Assembly (NCBI GenBank): GCA_965207915.1
Contig: OZ242304.1
Span: 1,798,001 to 1,862,000, forward strand
Origin: VXNJ01 sp009840625
Lineage (GTDB): Bacteria > Chloroflexota > UBA11872 > VXNJ01
Reading direction: 5' to 3'
Length of the DNA stretch: 64,000 bases
The position numbers and the translations under genes were made by a program. The notes beneath the pieces were generated by a model, which worked only from the letters and a program-made list of their open reading frames with translations, was not told where the DNA came from and did no database searches. Shown here piece by piece: positions 26,142 to 34,055 of the stretch (its first letter is position 1; every line of letters starts with the position of its first letter).

Positions 26142-27449
26142 TCAGGCGGCCTCGGCCTCGGGATCCGGGGCGGCGGCCTCGGGATCCGGGGCGGCAGTCT
26201 CGGCCTCGGGATCCGGGTCGGGCTCGGGCTCAGGTTCCGGCTCGATCGGGCGCGCCGTCAGGGTCAGCGTCACCACCACCGGTTCCACCGAAACGACCTG
26301 GATTCCGGCCGGCGCCCGCACCGTCGGGGTGAGGATGTGGACTCCCTCCACGGTCGGGCCCTCAATCTCGATCCAGGTTGCCACGTCGCGTGGCGTCAGT
26401 CCGAACACGCGTTGGCTTGGCCCCTCCAGCACGATGGTTGCCACCGCCGGGGAAATGGTGGACACGTAGTCGTCGGGCCGTTCGAACTCGATCGCGTCCG
26501 CCAGCGCCACTACCGAATCGATCGGGGTCACGTTGACGTTGATCTCATAGTCCTGCTCGGGCAGGGCGAGTTCGACCCCGGCCGGCACGACGAGGCGTCC
26601 GGGGAACGTCCCGGCCTCGCGTTGCCCGCGCAGAACGACCGGCTCAGTCCTGACTTCATTGACCACGGCAACCGCCGCCGCGGTGCCCTTGATCTCGACC
26701 GAGAACGGCGTGACGCTGGTCTCGGACAGGGCAAATCCGGGCGCTGGACTGCCGGCGGTTTCGACCTTTACCGGCACCGTCTTGTGGACCGCGATCTCGC
26801 GAACTGGCAGCACGACGACAAACAGGCTCGGATCCAGGGTAACGTCGTCGACCTCGGCTCCATTTATGTCGAAAGCCCTGGCTCGCAGCTGCAGGCCCTG
26901 CGTGCGGTTGAGGCCCTCGGCGACGACCGTGGCAGCGATCCGGGTTACCCTGCTAACCGCCGGTTCCGGGCCGGAAATGATCACCGTCGCCGGTTCCAGG
27001 CGCAAGTCCTCGAGCACGAGTTCGTAGCCGATTTCGGGCGTGACCTCGAAGTCGAGTTCGATTTGACGCTGCTCGTTTCGCAGCGACACCAGCGTCACCG
27101 GCAGGGCGGCCGGCAAGACTTCCACGATCTCGATCGAGTCTGGCCCCGAGAGGACCAGGTCGACGGCGATGAGGTGGTTGCCGGGACCCACGCCGGCCAG
27201 CGGGAGGGTGGCGCGGAAATTGCGGACGCTGATCTCGCCAAGATCGTCGCGCAACCCCTGCAGCAGCACATCGACCGGTAGGGGATCCAGGGTGGAGACC
27301 AGTCCGGGATCCAACCCCTGCAGGTCTACCGGGATGTTGTCGACCGCGTGATTGGTCACGCGCGGGTTTTGCTCGAGGGTCACCCCGATCCAGACCGCGA
27401 TGCCGAATACGATCGCGGCCCAGATGCGCCAGTTGCCGCCCGGTCGCAC
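26142..27449 (-). CDS. cdaR: CdaR-like regulator of diadenylate cyclase (YbbR domains)
   Basis: A 435-residue protein with one N-terminal membrane anchor (IWAAIVFGIAVWIGVTLEQ) followed by about four YbbR repeats, each with a conserved PV..V.VEG-like segment (for example IPVDLQGLDPGL). It is encoded 61 bases after cdaA on the same strand, the usual cdaA-cdaR arrangement, where CdaR tunes cyclase activity from the outer face. The last 45 residues are an acidic Glu/Pro/Asp/Ala repeat tail. Start GTG 27449. Confidence 0.88.
   Translation of the reverse strand: MRPGGNWRIWAAIVFGIAVWIGVTLEQNPRVTNHAVDNIPVDLQGLDPGLVSTLDPLPVDVLLQGLRDDLGEISVRNFRATLPLAGVGPGNHLIAVDLVLSGPDSIEIVEVLPAALPVTLVSLRNEQRQIELDFEVTPEIGYELVLEDLRLEPATVIISGPEPAVSRVTRIAATVVAEGLNRTQGLQLRARAFDINGAEVDDVTLDPSLFVVVLPVREIAVHKTVPVKVETAGSPAPGFALSETSVTPFSVEIKGTAAAVAVVNEVRTEPVVLRGQREAGTFPGRLVVPAGVELALPEQDYEINVNVTPIDSVVALADAIEFERPDDYVSTISPAVATIVLEGPSQRVFGLTPRDVATWIEIEGPTVEGVHILTPTVRAPAGIQVVSVEPVVVTLTLTARPIEPEPEPEPDPDPEAETAAPDPEAAAPDPEAEAA
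26148..26245 (-). repeat. Short tandem repeats in the 3' end of cdaR
   Basis: Three near-identical copies of GGCCTCGGGATCCGGG occur within about 70 bases, followed by a diverged GGCTCGGGCTC run. They encode the Asp-Pro-Glu-Ala and Glu-Pro-rich tail. They are likely prone to slippage. Confidence 0.75.
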
Positions 27450-27510
27450 CAGGCGCCGCAGGCGCAGCCCCAGTCTGCGACGGCGCCGGGACCGGCGAAG
27501 CCGGCGGTAC

Positions 27511-28350
27511 CTATCCCTGATTACGCACCAACCAGGACCGCGGCCGCAGCCAGCGACGACGACGTGTCGTCCGGGAAGGGATCAGTATGGCCCGCAGGCG
27601 CCGGCGAAGCTGTTCTTCGGTCAGGTGCTGGGCGATCCGGCCGTCGGCGGCCAGCGAAATCGCACCGGTCTCCTCGGACACGACCACCGCCACGGCATCG
27701 GTCTGTTCGGTGATCCCCATCGCCGCGCGGTGACGTGAACCCAGGTGCCGGGTGGAGGAGGTTTCAGTAGACATCGGCAACATCGATCCCGCCGAAACGA
27801 CCGTGCGACCGTGGATGATCACCGCCAGATCGTGCAGTTCGGAGTTCGGGAAGAATATCGACAGCAATATCTGCGCCGAGACGCGGCCGTTGATCATGCA
27901 ACCGGCACCTGAAAAGTCGGCCAGGCCGACGTCGCGCTCAATCACGATCAATGCGCCCCACGAACGCCGCGACAGTTCGGCGGAAGCGCGCGAAATTGCG
28001 GCAATCGTCTCCTCGTCCTCCCAGGCCCCCATGTTCAGGGCCAGCCCCAGGGTCGTGCTACTGCGCCCGAGCCGCTCGAGCACCCGGCGGATCTCGGGCG
28101 CGAAAACCACTGCCAGGACGAGGATCAGGGACGGAGCCACGCCGGCCAGCCAGGTCGTGAGCGGGAACTGGAAGATGAACCCGAAAACGAACAGCAGCAC
28201 GACCAGCACGAGAACCCCGCGCAGCAGGATGTCGGCCAGGGTGTTCTGGAAGACGGAGAGTCCCACGTAAACCACCGCGGCCACGATCACAATCTGGATC
28301 GCGGCGAAAAACGAGAATTCGCCGGCCAAGTAGGTTATCTGGTCAATCAT
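27511..28350 (-). CDS. cdaA: Membrane diadenylate cyclase CdaA with altered DGA motif
   Basis: A 279-residue CdaA-type enzyme making c-di-AMP from two ATP. Three membrane helices occupy residues 15-80, followed by the DAC domain: GALIVIERDVGL, then LHDLAVIIHG at about residues 172-181, and SRHRAAMGITEQTDA with RHR at 206-208. The canonical DGA motif reads DLA (Asp174-Leu175-Ala176), checked in the DNA. The Asp and the RHR motif are kept, so activity is possible but not certain. argF lies 18 bases upstream and cdaR downstream. Confidence 0.92.
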   Translation of the reverse strand: MIDQITYLAGEFSFFAAIQIVIVAAVVYVGLSVFQNTLADILLRGVLVLVVLLFVFGFIFQFPLTTWLAGVAPSLILVLAVVFAPEIRRVLERLGRSSTTLGLALNMGAWEDEETIAAISRASAELSRRSWGALIVIERDVGLADFSGAGCMINGRVSAQILLSIFFPNSELHDLAVIIHGRTVVSAGSMLPMSTETSSTRHLGSRHRAAMGITEQTDAVAVVVSEETGAISLAADGRIAQHLTEEQLRRRLRAILIPSRTTRRRRWLRPRSWLVRNQG

Positions 28351-28368
28351 GGACCGGCCGCGCCTCGT

Positions 28369-29337
28369 TCATCGGGTAAATACGTCCAGCCCGGCCAGGG
28401 CCGATTCGCCCCGGACCAGATGGACCAGCAGCGACTTTTGGGCATGCAAGCGGTTCTCAGCCTGCTGGAACACGACCGACTGGGGTCCGTCCAGGACCGA
28501 GTCGGTAACCTCCTCGCCGCGGTGTGCGGGCAGGCAGTGCATGAATATGGCGTCGCCGTCGGCCACGGCCATCAAATCCGGGTCAACCTGATAGGGCGCG
28601 AATACCCGGCGACGCGCATCTGTCTCTGCTTCTAGCCCCATCGAAATCCAGGCATCGGTATATACGACTTTCGCACCGGCGACCGCCTCACGGGGCGATG
28701 GGGTTATCCGCACGCTGCCGCCGCCTCCGCGGGCCGCGTCGACAATCTCGTCCAACGGCTCGTAGCCGTCCGGGCAGGCCAGGCGCAGGTCGATCCCGGT
28801 CAGCGGCGCGGTTTCGACCAGCGAATTGGCGACGTTGAACCCGTCACCGACGTAGGCGACCGGCAGGCCGTCCAGGCTGCCGAAACACTCGCGTATCGTC
28901 TGCAAATCGGCCAGCGCCTGGCAGGGGTGGGATCGGTCGGAGAGGCCGTTGATGATCGGCGCCTGGCAGGAATCGGCCAGTTGCGGAAGCGTATCGTGCT
29001 CGAATACCCGGGCCATGACCGCGTCGATCCAGCGTTCCAGGTTGTGCCCAATATCGGCGATCGACTCGCGTACCCCCATCTGCATGTGCTCCTGGCCCAG
29101 GTCGACGCATACTCCGCCGAGATGGGTCATCCCGACCTGGAACGTGGTGCGCGTCCGGAGCGATGGTTTTTCGAATATCAGGGCCAACGAACGAGATTCC
29201 AGCAGGCGGTGGGGAATCTGGCTGGCGAGCGCGCGCTTGAGCAGATCGGCCCCGGCCAGGAGCGATTCCAATTGCCGACGCGAGAGGTCGGCAATATCGA
29301 TGAAGTCAACGCCTTTGAGGCTGGAGGCGTCATTCAT
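28369..29337 (-). CDS. argF: Ornithine carbamoyltransferase
   Basis: Forms citrulline in arginine synthesis. EKPSLRTRTTFQVGM holds the carbamoyl-phosphate motif, HPCQALADLQTI the second phosphate motif, and FMHCLPAHRGEEV the catalytic Cys loop. DGFNVANSL is close to the ornithine-binding segment. The length of 322 residues is normal. The start codon ATG 29337 is followed upstream by a 284-base gap that precedes the tnpB insertion, so the argF promoter lies close to that element. Confidence 0.95.
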   Translation of the reverse strand: MNDASSLKGVDFIDIADLSRRQLESLLAGADLLKRALASQIPHRLLESRSLALIFEKPSLRTRTTFQVGMTHLGGVCVDLGQEHMQMGVRESIADIGHNLERWIDAVMARVFEHDTLPQLADSCQAPIINGLSDRSHPCQALADLQTIRECFGSLDGLPVAYVGDGFNVANSLVETAPLTGIDLRLACPDGYEPLDEIVDAARGGGGSVRITPSPREAVAGAKVVYTDAWISMGLEAETDARRRVFAPYQVDPDLMAVADGDAIFMHCLPAHRGEEVTDSVLDGPQSVVFQQAENRLHAQKSLLVHLVRGESALAGLDVFTR

Positions 29338-29621
29338 TTGGCAAAAGCACCCCGAGATTTTGCCGATTTGGCGGCAAGCTGGCTATGTTCATATTGGGGG
29401 TTACATACCACGGTTGATGACACCCCATGGTCTGCCCGCCCCAATCTTCTCCGATCGACGCCCGGTATCCAAATCGCGAGTGAAATGCTGACGCCGATGG
29501 TCTGCAACGGAACCGGCCATGTGAATTGACCCCTTTTTGAAGTTCGTCTACCAACCACCTGTCACAGGGGATATACTTTACGCCTTTATAACGGCACCGA
29601 TGCAACTCCGATACAACGACA
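29338..29621. other. Intergenic region between divergent argF and tnpB
   Basis: No gene is supported in these 284 bases. They should hold the argF promoter and the left end of the tnpB element. The one clear structure is a small palindrome CCTGT-C-ACAGG at 29558-29568, followed by an A/T-rich stretch, which could be a left-end hairpin. Confidence 0.5.
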
Positions 29622-30770
29622 ATGCCTAAGGCCATGCGGACCATCTACCAGCGCGGCTACGTCTCACGCCGGGGCTGCGATCGACTCAATCAGGTCCTTG
29701 GAGCATGCGCAGAGCTATACAACGCCGAGTTGGAAACCTGGCGCGAACAGTACAAGCAAGCCGGCGGGAGCGATTCGCTGTTCGACCGCTTCAAGGCCTT
29801 CACTCTTTTTCGCAACGCCGATGAATTTTGGCGGAACATGTCCGTGCACGTTGGTCGCGGCGTACTGCACCGTGCCGATCGGGCCAAGGGATCGTTCTAT
29901 CGAAGGACAAAGCGAGGCGAGAATCCCGGTTACCCGCGATTCAAACCGCGCAACCGCTTCCGCACCATCCAGTTGGAGCAGGTAACCCCGGCAATGGTCG
30001 GACCTGACCGCCGTGGTTATGTGGTGCGGGCAAAAGGCCTGCCAGTCATAAGGCTCCGGACCAAACGAGAACTGCCGCCGTCGGAAGAACTCAAGTCCCT
30101 CCGCATCACCTTCAAGGGCCGCCGCGTCGGTGTAAGTCTTGTCTACGCGGTCGATTTGGAACCACTGCCCCACAGCCCTTCTCGGGTCGGGCTGGACATG
30201 GGAGTGATGTCACGTATTACTACTAGCGACGGAGAGAAGATCGAGCGGCGCAGACCGGACCGCGAACAGATCGCCCGCAAGCAGCGCCGGATGACTGCGT
30301 GCAAGAAAAACAGCCGCCGTTATCGCAAGCGCCGCCGGATCCTGGCCAACGCGCACGCCAAATCTAGGGTCAGGGATCGCGGCCGGTGTCACGAGATCAC
30401 CACCAACCTCGTGCGGCGCCACGGCTTCATCGCCCTGGAAGACTTATCGGTGCGGCAAATGATCAAATCGGGAGGGGCGAGAAAGGCCGGGCTCAATCGA
30501 TCGATCAATGAACAATCCTGGCGACGGATCAGAGATCAGCTTGTCTACAAGGCCGCAAGCGCCGGCAGAAAGTTAGCGTTCGTCGACCCTAGGGACACCT
30601 CGCAGCTCTGCTCGGATTGCGGAGCGAGAGCGAAAAAGAGCTTAAAGGAGCGGATGCACAGTTGCGGTTGCGGCCTTGTGCTGGATCGGGACCACAACGC
30701 GGCAATCAACATCCTGAAAAAAGCTCTCGGGGGCGGGACTATTCCCCCGGCCGTCGGTGAGACGGCGTGA
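29622..30770 (+). CDS. tnpB: RNA-guided nuclease TnpB (IS605 OrfB)
   Basis: A 382-residue TnpB. The split RuvC site is intact: Asp in VGLDMGVMSR near residue 190, Glu in IALEDLSVRQM near 274 and Asp in LDRDHNAAINIL near 355. The zinc ribbon is present as CSDCG and CGCG around 330-348. HTH_OrfB and bridge-helix regions (KQRRMTACKKNSRRYRKRR) precede the second RuvC piece. Full length and unbroken, so potentially active in target cleavage. Start ATG 29622; ATG 29634 is an alternative. It sits alone without tnpA, 284 bases upstream of divergent argF. Confidence 0.93.
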   Translation: MPKAMRTIYQRGYVSRRGCDRLNQVLGACAELYNAELETWREQYKQAGGSDSLFDRFKAFTLFRNADEFWRNMSVHVGRGVLHRADRAKGSFYRRTKRGENPGYPRFKPRNRFRTIQLEQVTPAMVGPDRRGYVVRAKGLPVIRLRTKRELPPSEELKSLRITFKGRRVGVSLVYAVDLEPLPHSPSRVGLDMGVMSRITTSDGEKIERRRPDREQIARKQRRMTACKKNSRRYRKRRRILANAHAKSRVRDRGRCHEITTNLVRRHGFIALEDLSVRQMIKSGGARKAGLNRSINEQSWRRIRDQLVYKAASAGRKLAFVDPRDTSQLCSDCGARAKKSLKERMHSCGCGLVLDRDHNAAINILKKALGGGTIPPAVGETA

Positions 30771-30805
30771 ATATATGCCGGTCGGCATTGTCGACTCGGG
30801 CATAT
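30700..30805 (+). ncRNA. Candidate omega RNA at the tnpB 3' end
   Basis: Three hairpins follow one another over the tnpB stop codon: CGGGGG/CCCCCG (30728-30733 and 30744-30749), CCGTC/GACGG (30751-30755 and 30761-30765) and ATGCC/GGCAT (30775-30779 and 30784-30788). TnpB guide RNAs are known to overlap the gene's 3' end and extend through the right end. The exact ends and guide are inferred. Confidence 0.45.
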
Positions 30806-30822
30806 AAGTCCCTTTTCCTGAT

Positions 30823-31128
30823 GTGGTTGCCTACCGCGATGGATCCGAGCGTCTGGGATTGACCGACCTATTAGTTGAAATCCCGCCCTGGGTATACCTG
30901 GGAACGGTCATGGGTATTGCGGTATCGTTGCTCTTCTATGCCGCGATCGGGCACCGCGAACGATCGCCGTTCTGGTATCCGCCGTTCGGACTGGCCGGAT
31001 TCTTCGCCGGTAACTGGATCGGCAACAGCCTGGGCCTGACTCTCCTGCAACTGGGCGACGTCCAGGCTGCGGCGGCGCTTGCCGGGGCTTTGCTGGCGCT
31101 GGTGTTGCTGCATCTGGTAATCGCCTGA
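30823..31128 (+). CDS. Small three-helix membrane protein
   Basis: A 101-residue hypothetical protein. Three hydrophobic stretches are seen: VYLGTVMGIAVSLLFYAAIG, FWYPPFGLAGFFAGNWIG and a C-terminal AAALAGALLALVLLHLVI. The glycine-rich layout resembles small GlsB/YeaQ-type membrane proteins but no firm family match was recognised. GTG 30823 gives the longest form; a TTG about 13 codons later is an alternative. It starts close to the right end of the tnpB element. Confidence 0.6.
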   Translation: MVAYRDGSERLGLTDLLVEIPPWVYLGTVMGIAVSLLFYAAIGHRERSPFWYPPFGLAGFFAGNWIGNSLGLTLLQLGDVQAAAALAGALLALVLLHLVIA

Positions 31129-31220
31129 AAGCGGTCCCGGCGGGGGTTGCCCCGATTGGCTAATCTTGGGTTTGACGGACATCCCCGTCGGCTGGACACT
31201 TCCGAAAGCTGCAAGGAACA

Positions 31221-31331
31221 ATGCGGAAATTCCTGCTTTCGCTCACGGTGGCGCTGGTCGTCGGCGCCCTCTACCGGATTCTGCGCCACCAGTCGCCATC
31301 GACTCTGCACCCGCAGGCGGGCCCGCGCTAG
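31221..31331 (+). CDS. 36-residue small membrane protein
   Basis: A short frame starting ATG at 31221 with AAGGA at 31213-31217, 3-4 bases upstream of the start. It encodes MRKFLLSLTVALVVGALYRI at the N-terminus, a single basic-then-hydrophobic anchor, then a short polar tail ending at TAG 31329-31331. Support is the ribosome site and the membrane-anchor pattern; conservation is unknown. It lies directly upstream of alaS. Confidence 0.45.
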   Translation: MRKFLLSLTVALVVGALYRILRHQSPSTLHPQAGPR

Positions 31332-31363
31332 TTAGCCGCCCCGGCCGGCCCGCAGGCGGGCCG
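31310..31363 (+). repeat. Repeated self-complementary 14-mer upstream of alaS
   Basis: The 14-base sequence CCCGCAGGCGGGCC occurs at 31310-31323 and 31349-31362. Each can fold on itself; the second forms an 8-bp stem (31346-31353 with 31356-31363, loop AG). The first copy is at the end of the 36-residue frame, the second in the alaS leader. Confidence 0.55.
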
Positions 31364-31405
31364 TTCGCCAGCAGCAGCGCATCCGATTACGGTTAGAGCT
31401 GAGCA

Positions 31406-34045
31406 ATGACCTTCCCGGCAGACCAGGTTCGGGCCCTTTTCCTGGACTTCTTCGCCGATCGCGACCACCTGATCCTGCCCAGCTCGTCGCTGGTCCCGGT
31501 TGACGACCCCAGCGTTCTCTTCACCTCGGCCGGCATGCAGCAGTTCAAGCCCTACTACTCGGGCGCGGTCAAGGCCCCGCATCCCCGGATCGCCACCGCC
31601 CAGAAGTGCTTTAGAACTTCCGACATCGAATCGGTCGGCGACGCCTCGCATCTGACGCTTTTCGAAATGCTGGGCAACTTCACGTTCGGTGACTACTTCA
31701 AGCGCGAATCGATCATCTGGGCTTACGAATTGCTGACCAGGGGTCTGGGTCTGGACCCCGAACAGATCTGGGTCACCTGCTTTGCCGGAGAGGGCAATCT
31801 GCCGCGCGACGAGGAATCGTACCTGATCTGGCGCGACGAGATCGGCATTCCGGAGGAGCGGATCGAATTCCACGGCCGCGCCGAGAACTTCTGGGGACCG
31901 ACCGGCGACAGCGGCCCTTGCGGTCCGGACAGCGAGATCCACTACCGGTTGCGTCCGCCTCCGCCTGGAGTGGCCGAGACCGGTACCGCCAGCGACGACG
32001 ACCGGTTCCTGGAACTCTGGAACCTAGTTTTCAATCAGTTTGAACAGCAGGTCGACGGCACCCTGGCCGACCTCGCCGCGCCGGGGGTCGACACCGGGGC
32101 CGGGTTCGAACGCTGGGTCGTACTTATGCAGGGCAAGAACTCGGTCTACGAGACCGATCTGTACGCCGACATAGTCGCCGTCGCCGCCGACATATTGCGA
32201 CCCGACACCGGCGATCTCGAACAATTGCGGGCCCTGCGGACAGTCGCCGAACATGGCCGGGCGCTGGCCTTTCTGATCGGCGACGGGGTACTGCCGTCAA
32301 ACGACGGGCGCGGATTCGTACTGCGCCGGCTCTTGCGGCGGGCGGTGGGCGCGGCTCGCCAGTTCGGAGTCACCGAACCGTTGATGGCCAGCGTGAGCGA
32401 AGCCGCGATCGAGGCTATGCAGGCCGCTTATCCGGAAGTAGGACGGCGCCGTTCAGAAATCCTGGCGGTCGTGAGCGAGGAAGAGGAACGGTTCCAGGCG
32501 ACCCTGCGTCACGCGATCGGCTATCTCGACCGCCGCGTGGTGGGCGAATCGGGGATCAACCAGATCGACGGCCGCCAGGCGTTCTGGCTGCACGACACCC
32601 TGGGACTCACGATCGAAAACTTGAAAGTGGCTGCCGCCGCGCGCGGACTTAGCGTCGACGAGCCCGGGTTCGAGACGGCCATGGAAGAGCAACGCCGCCG
32701 CTCGCGGCGTGCCGCGCGCGCCGAAAAGCGCCTCCCGCAGGGGCCGGGGCCGAGCAAATTCTGCGGCTACGAGAGCGAAACGCTGGAATCGACGCGGCTG
32801 CAGGCGATATTCGCCGGCGGGGAATCCGTCGACTCGCTTGGATCCGGAGAGGATTGCCTGTTGGTTCTGGCCGCGACTCCCTTCTATGCCGAATCGGGCG
32901 GCCAGGTGGGCGATTCCGGCGCGCTGTCCTGGGAATCCGGCCGCGCCCGTGTGAACGACACCCAACAAAGCGCCGACGGGACCATATTCCATTTCGCCAA
33001 AATCACGTCCGGTACCCTGCGCAGCGGACAAGAACTGTCCGCCGCGGTAGACGTCGACCGGCGCGCCGCGATCCGCCGCAACCACACCGCGACCCACCTG
33101 CTGCACGCCGCCCTGCGGTCCGAGCTGGGCGACCACGCCCGCCAGGCCGGCTCGCTGGTCGCGCCCGACCATCTGCGGTTCGATTTCAATCATTCCGCCG
33201 CCCTGGCCCCGGAGCAACTGATCAACATCGAGCGGTCGGTGAACCGGCAGGCCCTGGCCGCGATCGCGGTCAGCACCGAGCAGACCGTGGTTCAGGAGGC
33301 GGTGGCCCGCGGGGCGATGGCGCTTTTTGGGGAAAAGTACGGCGAGCAGGTTCGACTGGTGAGCATAGGCGACCGGTCGCTGGAGCTGTGTGGCGGCACC
33401 CACCTTGAGAACACCGCCCAGATGGGACTTTTCCACATAACCGCGCAGGAGAACATCGGATCGGGATTGCGCCGGATCGAGGCGGTGACCGGCGAGGCTG
33501 CCGCCGAACGACTCCGCGGCAACGCCGATGAGCTGGAGGCTGCCGCGCGCCTGCTCGAGAGCAGCGTCGGCGAGGTCGTGGACCGGACCGGGCGCCTGTT
33601 GGAGGAGCAGGCCGGTTTGCAGCGCGAGCTGGCACGCCTGCGAGAGGCGCACGCGAACTCGGTAGCCGCCCGCCTGCTGGAGCAGAATCCGCCCGCGGCC
33701 GGGGGAATCCGGGTATTGGGCCTGCAGGTGGTTACCGACGGGCTTGCTTCGCTGGCCGACGTATCGCAGGCCCTGAAGTCCCAGCTCGGAGCCGACTTCG
33801 CCTTCGTCCTGGCCGGCGAATCCGGCGGCCGTGCCCAAGTGCTCGCCTCCGCCTCGCGATCGGCGCTTGAAGCCGGGGTCGATTCGGCGGGAGCGGTCCG
33901 GGTCGCCGCGGCCTGCCTCGGCGGCGGCGGCGGGGGCAACCCGGCCCAGGCCCGCGGTGGAGGTCCGGACGGCGAGAAAACCGGAGCCGCCATCGCTGCT
34001 GGCCTCGAGGAGCTGCGCCGGCAGTTGGGCCGCGATCGGAACTAG
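31406..34045 (+). CDS. alaS: Alanine-tRNA ligase
   Basis: Charges tRNA-Ala. The 879 residues show the full set of domains: class II catalytic core (FTSAGMQQFKPYYSG, KCFRTSDIESVGDASHLT, FEMLGNFTFGDYFK), tRNA-recognition region, the editing domain with HTATHLLHAALR and CGGTHLENTAQMGLF (zinc ligands His, His, Cys, His), and a C-terminal DHHA1/C-Ala domain ending in a glycine-rich GGGGGGNPAQARGGG loop. Long antisense frames over this gene are shadows. The gene that follows begins 10 bases downstream. Confidence 0.97.
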   Translation: MTFPADQVRALFLDFFADRDHLILPSSSLVPVDDPSVLFTSAGMQQFKPYYSGAVKAPHPRIATAQKCFRTSDIESVGDASHLTLFEMLGNFTFGDYFKRESIIWAYELLTRGLGLDPEQIWVTCFAGEGNLPRDEESYLIWRDEIGIPEERIEFHGRAENFWGPTGDSGPCGPDSEIHYRLRPPPPGVAETGTASDDDRFLELWNLVFNQFEQQVDGTLADLAAPGVDTGAGFERWVVLMQGKNSVYETDLYADIVAVAADILRPDTGDLEQLRALRTVAEHGRALAFLIGDGVLPSNDGRGFVLRRLLRRAVGAARQFGVTEPLMASVSEAAIEAMQAAYPEVGRRRSEILAVVSEEEERFQATLRHAIGYLDRRVVGESGINQIDGRQAFWLHDTLGLTIENLKVAAAARGLSVDEPGFETAMEEQRRRSRRAARAEKRLPQGPGPSKFCGYESETLESTRLQAIFAGGESVDSLGSGEDCLLVLAATPFYAESGGQVGDSGALSWESGRARVNDTQQSADGTIFHFAKITSGTLRSGQELSAAVDVDRRAAIRRNHTATHLLHAALRSELGDHARQAGSLVAPDHLRFDFNHSAALAPEQLINIERSVNRQALAAIAVSTEQTVVQEAVARGAMALFGEKYGEQVRLVSIGDRSLELCGGTHLENTAQMGLFHITAQENIGSGLRRIEAVTGEAAAERLRGNADELEAAARLLESSVGEVVDRTGRLLEEQAGLQRELARLREAHANSVAARLLEQNPPAAGGIRVLGLQVVTDGLASLADVSQALKSQLGADFAFVLAGESGGRAQVLASASRSALEAGVDSAGAVRVAAACLGGGGGGNPAQARGGGPDGEKTGAAIAAGLEELRRQLGRDRN

Positions 34046-34055
34046 GTGCGGGGCG

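Larger units (their letters stand above)
29555..30805 (+). mobile_element. IS200/IS605-type element carrying tnpB only (boundaries approximate)
   Basis: A TnpB gene is flanked by small hairpins: CCTGT-C-ACAGG at 29558-29568 on the left and ATGCC-GGTC-GGCAT at 30775-30788 on the right. No tnpA-like Y1 transposase reading frame is present. Element ends are not marked by target duplications, as expected for this family, so the limits given are estimates. Confidence 0.55.
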
